From Hypomesus transpacificus (lineage: Eukaryota > Chordata > Actinopteri > Osmeriformes > Osmeridae), in contig NC_061073.1 of assembly GCF_021917145.1 (NCBI RefSeq), positions 9,661,211-9,725,210 on the forward strand: a stretch of 64,000 nt of DNA. Reading direction: 5' to 3'. The translations under genes were made by a program, and so were the position numbers. A model generated the notes under the pieces. It was not told the DNA's origin and searched no databases. It saw nothing but the letters and a program-made list of their open reading frames with translations. Position 1 is the first letter of the stretch; each line of letters starts with the position of its first letter. Positions 48,901-60,900 of the stretch are shown here, in pieces.

Positions 48901-51900
48901 GTTATCACATCCACAAGAAGGTCTCTTGGCGTCCACCATGCAGTGGGAGTCTGTCCTCTGACAGCCCCAGAGAGAGAGTCCTGTCAGGCCACCCTGAAGG
49001 TCAATCCAGCAGTCACAGCCTGGCCTTGGCAGTGTCAGATGGCAGAGCTGCTCTCTGGTGTAAACACAGTAGCAGGGTAGAGCTGCTCTCTGGTGTAAAC
49101 ACAGTAGCAGGGTAGAGGTGCTCTCTGGTGTAAACACAGTAGCAGGGTAGAGCTGCTCTCTGGTGTAAACACAGTAGCAGGGTAGAGGTGCTCTCTGGTG
49201 TAAACACAGTAGCAGGGTAGAGGTGCTCTCTGGTGTAAACACAGTAGCAGGGTAGAGGTGCTCTCTGGTGTAAACACAGTAGCAGGGTAGAGGTGCTCTC
49301 TGGTGTAAACACAGTAGCAGGGTAGAGGTGCTCTCTGGTGTAAACACAGTAGCAGGGTAGAGGTGCTCTCTGGTGTAAACACAGTAGCAGGGTAGAGGTG
49401 CTCTCTGGTGTAAACACAGTAGCAGGGTAGAGGTGCTCTCTGGTGTAAAGACAGTAGCAGGGTAGAGCTGCTCTCTCTGGTGTAAACACAGTAGCAGGGT
49501 AGAGGTGCTCTCTGGTGTAAACACAGTAGCAGGGTAGAGCTGCTCTCTCTGGTGTAAACACAGTAGCAGGGTAGAGGTGCTCTCTGGTGTAAACACAGTA
49601 GCAGGGTAGAGGTGCTCTCTGGTGTAAACACAGTAGCAGGGTAGAGGTGCTCTCTGGTGTAAACACAGTAGCAGGGTAGAGGTGCTCTCTGGTGTAAACA
49701 CAGTAGCAGGGTAGAGGTGCTCTCTGGTGTAAACACAGTAGCAGGGTAGAGGTGCTCTCTGGTGTAAACACAGTAGCAGGGTAGAGGTGCTCTCTGGTGT
49801 AAACACAGTAGCAGGGTAGAGCTGCTCTCTGGTGTAAACACAGTAGCAGGGTAGAGGTGCTCTCTGATGTAAACACAGTAGCAGGGTAGAGCTGCTCTCT
49901 GGTGTAAACACAGTAGCAGGGTAGAGGTGCTCTCTGGTGTAAACACAGTAGCAGGGTAGAGGTGCTCTCTGGTGTAAACACAGTAGCAGGGTAGAGGTGC
50001 TCTCTGGTGTAAACACAGTAGCAGGGTAGAGGTGCTCTCTGGTGTAAACACAGTAGCAGGGTAGAGGTGCTCTCTGGTGTAAACACAGTAGCAGGGTAGA
50101 GCTGCTCTCTGGTGTAAACACAGTAGCAAGGTAGAGGTGCTCTCTGGTGTAAACACAGTAGCAGGGTAGAGGTGCTCTCTGGTGTAAACACAGTAGCAGG
50201 GTAGAGCTGCTCTCTGGTGTAAACACCGTAGCAGGGTAGAGGTGCTCTCTGGTGTAAACACAGTAGCAGGGTAGAGGTGCTCTCTGGTGTAAACACAGTA
50301 GCAAGGGTAGAGCTGCTCTCTCTGGTGTAAACACAGTAGCAGGGTAGAGCTGCTCTCTGGTGTAAACACAGTAGCAGGGTAGAGCTGCTCTCTGGTGTAA
50401 ACACAGTAGCAGGGTAGAGGTGCTCTCTGGTGTAAACACAGTAGCAGGGTAGAGCTGCTCTCTGGTGTAAACACAGTAGCAGGGTAGAGCTGCTCTATGG
50501 TGTAAACACAGTAGCAGGGTAGAGCTGCTCTCTGGTGTAAACACAGTAGCAGGGTAGAGGTGCTCTCTGGTGTAAACACAGTAGCAGGGTAGAGCTGCTC
50601 TCTGGTGTAAACACAGTAGCAGGGTAGAGGTGCTCTCTGGTGTAAACACAGTAGCAGGGTAGAGCTGCTCTCTGGTGTAAACACAGTAGCAGGGTAGAGC
50701 TGCTCTCTGGTGTAAACACAGTAGCAGGGTAGAGGTGCTCTCTGGTGTAAACACAGTAGCAGGGTAGAGCTGCTCTCTGGTGTAAACACAGTAGCAGGGT
50801 AGAGCTGCTCTCTGGTGTAAACACAGTAGCAGGGTAGAGCTGCTCTCTGGTGTAAACACAGTAGCAGGGTAGAGGTGCTCTCTGGTGTAAACACAGTAGC
50901 AGGGTAGAGCTGCTCTCTGGTGTAAACACAGTAGCAGGGTAGAGCTGCTCTCTGGTGTAAACACAGTAGCAGGGTAGAGGTGCTCTCTGGTGTAAACACA
51001 GTAGCAGGGTAGAGCTGCTCTCTGGTGTAAACACAGTAGCAGGGTAGAGGTGCTCTCTGGTGTAAACACAGTAGCAGGGTAGAGCTGCCCTCTGGTGTAA
51101 ACACAGTAGCAGGGTAGAGCTGCTCTCTGGTGTAAACACAGTAGCAGGGTAGAGCTGCTCTCTGGTGTAAACACAGTAGCAGGGTAGAGGTGCTCTCTGG
51201 TGTAAACACAGTAGCAGGGTAGAGGTGCTCTCTGGTGTAAACACAGTAGCAGGGTAGAGCTGCTCTCTGGTGTAAACACAGTAGCAGGGTAGAGGTGCTC
51301 TCTGGTGTAAACACAGTAGCAGGGTAGAGGTGCTCTCTGGTGTAAACACAGTAGCAGGGTAGAGGTGCTCTCTGGTGTAAACACAGTAGCAGGGTAGAGG
51401 TGCTCTCTGGTGTAAACACAGTAGCAGGGTAGAGCTGCTCTCTGGTGTAAACACAGTAGCAGGGTAGAGCTGCTCTCTGGTGTAAACACAGTAGCAGGGT
51501 AGAGCTGCTCTCTGGTGTAAACACAGTAGCAGGGTAGAGGTGCTCTCTGGTGTAAACACAGTAGCAGGGTAGAGGTGCTCTCTGGTGTAAACACAGTAGC
51601 AGGGTAGAGGTGCTCTCTGGTGTAAACACAGTAGCAGGGTAGAGCTGCTCTCTGGTGTAAACACAGTAGCAGGGTAGAGGTGCTCTCTGGTGTAAACACA
51701 GTAGCAGGGTAGAGGTGCTCTCTGGTGTAAACACAGTAGCAGGGTAGAGGTGCTCTCTGGTGTAAACACAGTAGCAGGGTAGAGGTGCTCTCTGGTGTAA
51801 ACACAGTAGCAGGGTAGAGGTGCTCTCTGGTGTAAACACAGTAGCAGGGTAGAGGTGCTCTCTGGTGTAAACACAGTAGCAGGGTAGAGGTGCTCTCTGG

Positions 51901-54900
51901 TGTAAACACAGTAGCAGGGTAGAGGTGCTCTCTGGTGTAAACACAGTAGCAGGGTAGAGCTGCTCTCTCTGGTGTAAACACAGTAGCAGGGTAGAGCAGC
52001 TCTCTGATGTAAACACAGTAGCAGGGTAGAGGTGCTCTCTGGTGTAAACACAGTAGCAGGGTAGAGGTGCTCTCTGGTGTAAACACAGTAGCAGGGTAGA
52101 GCTGCTCTCTGGTGTAAACACAGTAGCAGGGTAGAGCTGCTCTCTCTGGTGTAAACACAGTAGCAGGGTAGAGCTGCTCTCTGGTGTAAACACAGTAGCA
52201 GGGTAGAGGTGCTCTCTGGTGTAAACACAGTAGCAGGGTAGAGGTGCTCTCTGGTGTAAACACAGTAGCAGGGTAGAGCTGCTCTCTCTGGTGTAAACAC
52301 AGTAGCAGGGTAGAGCTGCTCTCTGGTGTAAACACAGTAGCAGGGTAGAGGTGCTCTCTGGTGTAAACACAGTAGCAGGGTAGAGGTGCTCTCTGGTGTA
52401 AACACAGTAGCAGGGTAGAGCTGCTCTCTGGTGTAAACACAGTAGCAGGGTAGAGCTGCTCTCTCTGGTGTAAACACAGTAGCAGGGTAGAGCTGCTCTC
52501 TGGTGTAAACACAGTAGCAGGGTAGAGGTGCTCTCTGGTGTAAACACAGTAGCAGGGTAGAGATGCTCTCTCTGGTGTAAACCCAGAAGCAGGGTAGAGC
52601 TGCTCTCTGGTGTAAACACAGTAGCAGGGTAGAGCTGCTCTCTGGTGAGAACATGTCTGTTTAGGGTTTAGGATACGCCACAGCAAAACCTGCCAACTCT
52701 TAATCGGCTAATGTATTTCACATCCAGATCAAACTGACTAGGGAGAGCGTTGACAAACCACATCCCAAACCTCAGGCCTGTGGAATGATTGTGTGTGAGC
52801 CGTCATACCTCAAACTGTTTAACACAGTACAGAGAGCTCGTCATGCCAAAGGGCACAGGCCTCGGTCAACTAGCATCCTGCATGTTCGGCTCAGACGGTG
52901 GCCAGAGAGTTGGTACAATGTTTCTGACACTGTTTTGGTTTTCATTTGAATCAAACTTTGGTGGATCTTTTCTTGATTCTATTCTAAACGGATCTGAACA
53001 GAAGTCATTCACAGCGCTTTCAGTGGTAACCCTCAACCAAGGTCTGACATGAATATGAGGCCCAGACAGTCTGAGTCTGACTACTGAGAGTGCGTGTTAT
53101 CATGTCATGTAGACTGGAAACAGCTTTAGATGTTCCTCTGTAAACATGGCCATGACCCTTGACCCTGACAGTGGTCTCACAGTGCTGAGGGGCCAACACA
53201 GAATACCAACACACCAGCAGACTAAACACCCAGAAACAGACACCGCACAGAGAGATCAGAGGAAGCCATCCACAGACTAGACACACAGGCCGACACAGCT
53301 GCCATTTCTCAGCATGGCTTTTTCTTCCACCAGAGGAGCCTCCAGTCCCAAAGTCAAATCCTGTTAGACAGGCCAGAGCTTCCTGGGGGGTGTCTGACCT
53401 CTCACCTGACTCAGCAGGCCAATCAGCATGAGATGCTCAGGGATGGCAGTGACAGATCGCCCCAGCGATGGAAACTGCCAGTGATATTACATTTTAAATG
53501 ACAATGGTCCTTTATCAACGGCAAGGCTATTAACGGAGAAATGTGCTGGCACAATGTCTAAATTCTCCGGAGGTAATTATCTTCAGGAAATTAGAATTCA
53601 GGCCTGCATATATTTGACTGAGGCTAATTCAATAGGGGCTAAATACATCTCCAAGCACTGAATGTAAGTTTCATGTGTGTGAGACTAGGACTGCACATCT
53701 CTTTCACTAAGTGTGTCGACAATCTCTCCAGGCTCTCGTGAAAAGCAAGGACTCTGTAGCATCGCAAACTCTGTTATTCTCCGCCACTCATCAGCCAGTG
53801 CTGGGACGCTCAGAGGGAGGCCAGGGAATAAGAGACCACAACACATATTTTCCAAAGCCATCAGTGGCCTCAGGACACAAACGAACAGGTTGCTAGACAA
53901 ATGCTCAAGTATTTTCCGCTTATTTACCTGGGACTTCAAAGGGCGAAATATTTCGCGATCTTGGGAAACCGCAAGATATTCATCACGGCTGGGAGGCTTC
54001 CAGTTGAAAAACAGAAAGAGGACGAGGAATGTTACGCAATTTCAACTGGGCTCTGTGATAGAAGCCTCAACGGAAAAAGATTCAAACTCAAACTATGTGA
54101 CTTTACACGGACGCCATGACACGTTATAAGTGATCCCATGCATCACAATACTTGAACAATAGAACCGAGCAGGAGTGTCGTTTCACAAACTGACAGTAAC
54201 GAGTAGCCGCGGGGCCTGACAACGTGCTTTTTAGATGTGCAATGTGATCGCTTTCAGACTAGACACAGACGCCCCAGACAGTTGATGGCAACAGCGGCCA
54301 AGGACCGAAACTAACCTACCGTGCCAAACATACACTGACATCGAGAGGCAGCTAAATCTTTTTTTGCGTTTTGGACGTCCATATGGACGTCCATAGACTG
54401 ACGGCGATGGCTGCTGATCTTTGCATGGATGGACGGACGGCGATGCTGTTCAGAGTGCCGTCCATAGAGGGAGCAGATATTTTGGACGGCGATGGATTAG
54501 CAGGGACGTCCCTCGTGCCGTCCATAGAGGGAGCAGATATTTTGGACGGCGTCATAGCCGTCCATATGGACGGCGATGCTGTTCAGAGTGCCGTCCATAG
54601 AGGGAGCATATATTTTGGACGGCGATGGATTGAATGTTTAGCAGGCTGTTGAGCTAACAGAACTGCCGAAGGCTACCATAGCATGTAGCTAGCTACATTA
54701 ACTTTGGATGACTCAATCTTTTGTCAAGTTAATTTGTATGAATTGCATGTTAGTGCAATATTTACGCCTTCTGTTTTTTTACATAATCAGCAGTATGATC
54801 TCATGACAATATAGACTTGAAAAACAATATGTTATGGTTTGGGTTTGCCTATAGGCTACATATATTTTAATTATTTCGAGAATTGTTAATAAAGACTCAT

Positions 54901-57900
54901 TTAAAATTTTAAAATTTGGAGTGTTAGGCCCATAGGCTATTACGTTTTGCATTTGTCTCCGCTCAAAGTGGTTCGTGCGCAACATTGGAGCTACTGACTG
55001 GTGGCTCCAAATCCACCCATAAAACACTTAAAACTGACGGTTTAAAAGACCTAAATGGCAATGTATTTCATAGGGTCATAACACAATGTTAACATTTTAA
55101 ATGAGTCTTTATTAACAATTCTCGAAATAATTAAAACATATGCAGGCCTAGCCTATATCTCGGCAAACCCAAACCATAACATAGGCATATTGTTTTTCAA
55201 GTCTATATTGTCATGAGATTATACTGATGATTATGTAAAGCCCTAAAAGGCATTGTATTTCATAGGGTCATAACACAATGTTAAAATTTTAAATGAGTCT
55301 TTATTAACAATTCTCGAAATAATTAAAATATATGTAGCCTATAGGCAAACCCAAACCATAACATATTGTTTTTCAAGTCTATATTGTCATGAGATCATAC
55401 TGCTGATTATGTAAAAAAACAGAAGGCGTAAATATTGCACTAACATGCAATTCATACAAATTAACTTGACAAAAGATTGAGTCATCCAAAGTTAATGTAG
55501 CTAGCTACATGCTATGGTAGCCTTCGGCAGTTCTGTTAGCTCAACAGCCTGCTAAACATTCAATCCATCGCCGTCCAAAATATATGCTCCCTCTATGGAC
55601 GGCACTCTGAACAGCATCGCCGTCCATATGGACGGCTATGACGCCGTCCAAAATATCTGCTCCCTCTATGGACGGCACGAGGGACGTCCCTGCTAATCCA
55701 TCGCCGTCCAAAATATCTGCTCCCTCTATGGACGGCACTCTGAACAGCATCGCCGTCCGTCCATCCATGCAAAGATCAGCAGCCATCGCCGTCAGTCTAT
55801 GGACGTCCATATGGACGTCCAAAACGCAAAAAAAGATTTAGCTCCTACTGCTGACATCTGGGATGTGGAGCCTTTTGGGACGCAATTAGAAGTAATCAAA
55901 GAGTGTAATTTTAAAGGAAAAGGACCATGGACAATGTCCAGCAGTCCTGATGATATGCTCCACTTAGGAGATGTAGTAAGCGGAAACAGCCACAGGCAAG
56001 TGCTCTGATGTAGAGCTGAGGAAATGCGCATGACTATATTGAGCCTGTTATAAAGAAGAAGAAAAAATACGTTTGATATCCAAGAGACATTGTAGGCTAC
56101 ATTCTACTGAATGGGTCTCAAACTCAACTGTGCTCTGTCTCTTGTAGTATGAGTCTCTGTGTAGATCTTTCCAAGGTGAGCAGAGAGACATTTACATTTT
56201 GACATTTAGCAGAAGCTCTTATCCAGAGCGACTTACAGTAAGTACAGGGACATTCCCCTGAGGCAAGTAGGGTGAAGTGCCTTGTCCAAGGACACAACGT
56301 CATTTGCATGGCCGGGAATCAAACCGGCAACCTTCTGATTAATAGCCCGATTCCCTAACCGCTCAGTTATCTGACTAGTGAGAAGTCGTACGTGATGGTG
56401 ACTGTTCAGGTACAGGTACAGGTGTGGTGGTGACTGTTCAGGTGTGAGGAGAAGGAGAAGGAGAGGAGTTACCACTTGTGTCCTTCTGTCTCGTGCTGCT
56501 GGACGGTGTATCCAAACTGGGCCTCCTTGGAGCCCCAAATGATCTTGGATTTCCTGGTGTCAAAGTTGAAGCAGTGCTGGAGACCTGCAACACACACACA
56601 CATCACATCACACACACATCACACACACACATCACACACACACACATCACACCAGATGAGCCTTCACTGGTGGAGAAGCAGAGTAACTGAGTCATGTTAT
56701 CCGTTTTTTGAATGTGAAAGTGTGTACTGACAGTTCTGCATGTTACATCCATGGAATCACGACAACTCAGTGGTCCCTGAAGGTTTGCATGCCACCATGA
56801 TAGGTCACACAGCCAGCATGTGCCATTCGATACACAACACTTCTGATCACATTGTATCAGACAGTCATCAGTGGAGGGAATGCAATGTGATTAGCCCAAA
56901 GGCAAGACAATAGAGACACCAGCTCACTTCATTACAGTGTGTCTCTCCTGCACTCTCTCTCTCCCTATCTCACCATCTCTCTTTCTCTCTGTCTCTCTCT
57001 CTGTCTCTCTCTCTTGGTCTCAGCGGTCATCTCTAGACAGGCTCGTCCACTCAGCAGCTTGGTCCTGGTGGAGGAGGAAGGATGCTGACAGCAAGAGGGG
57101 CGGGGGGGTTTTCTGACTGATGATGTCATATCAAAATTCAACTATAATTTCCGTTCCAGGAAATAGTGAGGAGCGGAAAAACATGGCCAGATGACTAGAA
57201 GACCAGAGAAAGAGGGTCAGGCCAAACTTTCATCCTCAGATTCCTGAATGTTCCCCCGTTTCTAAAACTCACCCATTATCTTGGAGCTCTTATTTCACCT
57301 GAGTTTTCCACGTCCTCTAAGGCAACTTATTACGAGGTGTTGTTTTGACAGGATTTAGTTGTAAACCAAAATAAAAATGGATCAGTTGTTGAGAGGGTCT
57401 TGTATGGCCTGTAAAGTGATTTCTGAACAGGAATGTGACTGTGTACAAATCCCTCTTCGCTGTTACTGCCTGGCTCATTGATTGAAAGGAACAAATTGTA
57501 TCATCACTTAGCTGAATGACAGAAAATGAGAATTCTTGGCTCCCGTGTAACATGAGAGAGGAGAGAGACAGAGAGTGCATGAGAGAGAAGCAGCTTTAAA
57601 AGTAATCATACTCAATCAGACCAGGGCTCCACCGACCTCTCAAACACAGCACAATATTAGAACTCAGATCGTTATCTAACTGACTTGGATTCATCAAGCT
57701 GACGGGATGTGGAATAAAGACATCTGGTGCACCTTTCCTTTTGGCTCTCGGTGCCTCACAGTCAGACCGGCTTTCCATGACGCTGAATATCGACAAGTGG
57801 AAGTTGGCAGGGGAAGTGAGTGCATAGAGGAAGACATGACGTTATGCTGTCATGAGTATAAAGACTGGAGGATGAAACTGAAACAGCTGCTGTAGGTCAG

Positions 57901-60900
57901 TGGTGAGTAAGGATCATAGCTTGAATGTTTACAGCCCGAAATAGTGAATGGGGGATAAAGATGTTTGCTTAATGGTGTTTGGTTCAAACAAGAGATTCCT
58001 CAGAGTCTACCAAGCTGTTTAAACGACAGTCTGCTGTCGCTGTAAGGCGCTGCGAGACGATCTAGTCAGAGGCTGCCAAGATGGAAGTTCTGATCATCTT
58101 GGCTGCTGCAAAAAAGTAAACCGTGGAAGAAAAAGGATTTGGACGTATTCATGCCCTGAGGTTGTGTTTGTTTGGTAACGGCTATTGAGATCAGCCTCTG
58201 TTTGAGGAGGGCCTGAGGATCCAGATTGATCTTAGCTGTCTAAAAGACTTGGCTCTGCGAGGATGCCTCAGTTATGATCCAGACGAGACTTTGGACCTGA
58301 GAAAGTCTGTAAAAAGCTGATATCTTAGACCACATAGCAGCCTTGTGGCTGTTTTTCCAGGGGGCGGGAAGGTACAGAGACAAGGTGACAGACTGAAGAT
58401 CAGACATCTGTTTTACATCAAGCCCAGCTTCAGTCACTTCCTCACAGAGAGGACAGGACACACACAGAGAGGACAGGACATAGAGAGGACAGGACACAAG
58501 GAGAGGACAGGACACACAGAGAGGACAGGACACAGAGAGAGGACAGGACACACAGAGAGGACAGGACATAGAGAGGACAGGACACAAGGAGAGGACAGGA
58601 CACACAGAGAGGACAGGACACACAGAGAGGACAGGACACAGAGAGGACAGGACACACAAAGAGGACAGGACATAGAGAGGACAGGACATAGAGAGGACAG
58701 GACACAGAGAGAGGACAGGACACAGAGAGGACAGGACATAGAGAGGACAGGACACAGGGAGAGGACAGGACACACACAGAGAGGACAGGACACACACAGA
58801 GAGGACAGGACACAGAGAGGACAGGACACAGAGAGAGGACAGGACACAGAGAGGACAGGACACAGAGAGGACAGGACACAGAGAGAGGACAGGACATAGA
58901 GAGGACAGGACATAGAAAGGACAGGACACAAGGAGAAGACAGGACACACAGAGAGGACAGGACACACAGAGAGGACAGGACACACACAGAGAGGACAGGA
59001 CACAGAGAGAGGACAGGACATAGAGAGGACAGGACACAGAGAGAGGACAGGACACACAGAGAGGACAGGACACAGAGAGAGGACAGGACATAGAGAGGAC
59101 AGGACACAGGGAGAGGACAGGACACACACAGAGAGGAAAGGACACACAGAGAGGACAGGACACAGGGAGAGGACAGGACATAGAGAGGACAGGACACAGA
59201 GAGGACAGGACACACAGAGAGGACAGGACACACACAGAGAGGACAGGACACAGAGAGAGGACAGGACATAGAGAGGACAGGACATAGAGAGGACAGGACA
59301 CACAGAGAGGACAGCACACACAGAGAGGACAGGACACACAGAGAGGACAGGACACACACAGAGAGGACAGGACACAGAGAGAGGACAGGACATAGAGAGG
59401 ACAGGACACACAGAGAGGACAGGACACAGAGAGAGGACAGGACACACAGAGAGGACAGGACACAGAGAGAGGACAGGACATAGAGAGGACAGGACACAGG
59501 GAGAGGACAGGACACACACAGAGAGGAAAGGACACACAGAGAGGACAGGACACACACAGAGAGGAAAGGACACAGACAGGACAGGACACACAGAGAGGAC
59601 AGGACACAGAGAAGACAGGACACAGAGAGGACAGGACACACAAAGAGCCTGCAGAGGCAACATGTCTGTTTTCCAGCCTATCAGCACCTCAGTTCACACA
59701 GCCCCAACAATGTCCAACAAACACCAAACATTATCCTGTTGGCTGTCGGGTCTAGAACTTTTGGAGATATAACCATCATTCTAACACTGCCCCAACTAAC
59801 ACCAACAGGCACATCACACTAAACCAACACAACCCAACAACTGAACGTATCCACTCGATCTCAAGTGGATAGTTTCTACGGGCTGTTTTGATGAGCTGAG
59901 TGCTTCAAACGTTCCCTGTGGGTTATTGTGTGCATGTGGCCTGTGGGTGTTTAAAGACAGTGTTGTCTGAAGAACCACAGGGGTGATCAGACTAGAGTGG
60001 GACTGAGGAGGCTCGACTGTTTCCAACATCAGGAAGGTTCACACCTCTTCTCAGGAAGATAGAAGTGAAGTTGAGCTAATGTGTCAACCTTTTAACAAGC
60101 AAAGTTTACTTAACCACCCCACACCGCAGCCCTGCCAAGCACAACAGCCCCAGCCTGGTGGCAGAGTGAGAGACTGATACGTACTCGCATTAGAGAAGAG
60201 CTGGAATTCCCATTCTAGCCCCAAAGGTCTCGACTTTGGCTAATATTTCTCATTAAACATAGACCGTATGTGCCCATACTGAAGCCAACCATGCTGAAGA
60301 GCAGTGTCAGTTGATCTGGTCAGCTCCTCCTCCTGCTGACTGGTCTCTGTACTCTGTGGAAAGCTGTGAGCTCTCCTGACCAAAGCATCATCTTCTGCCC
60401 CCCCTGGAGAGCTGACAAGTCAGTACCTTTGATGGGTCATCGTTTTAGGAGGTCAAGTTTGAGAAAATGAGTCTTAAAATAAATTGTGGTCATCCAACCC
60501 ATTCAAGGCTCTAGATATGGAGAGAGCAGGTGGGCATCTAGACACCCAGACATCAGACTCACTGCTAGTTACAGCACAGGCTTTACATGTCCTGTGCAGC
60601 TTTACAGTGCTTGCCGGTGTTGTCCCATATAACTGTAAAATGTATATAAAGTTTATGGTCACACAAACTCTTGAAAGTACATCTAACTCTGATGCAGGTC
60701 ACACCAAATGTTAAACAATTCTTCATAATCCATGTATTAATCAAAATACCAGAAAAGCTCATTCTCTGTTCCTCTCAATACACTGTTTACCACTCTCTCT
60801 CACTCCCTCTCACTTATTCACTCACTGTCACTGTGTGACTCCCCCCCGCCCCCCCCTCACCTGGCAGCAGGCTCCAGGTCCACAGCAGTAGAAGCTGGAA

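Noticed and set aside
49044..52647. CRISPR-like regular repeats
   Set aside because: Units are directly adjacent with no unique spacers, inside a vertebrate intron.
48838..52686. Minus-strand open frame of about 1280 codons, with others of 1194, 719 and 463 codons
   Set aside because: It is the 35-base array read in frames without stops; the protein is a monotonous repeat and does not join exon 3 of itga11.
58240..59687. Minus-strand frames of 400-470 codons rich in Cys, Pro, Leu, Ser
   Set aside because: By-product of the AGAGGACAGG array; all three frames look alike.
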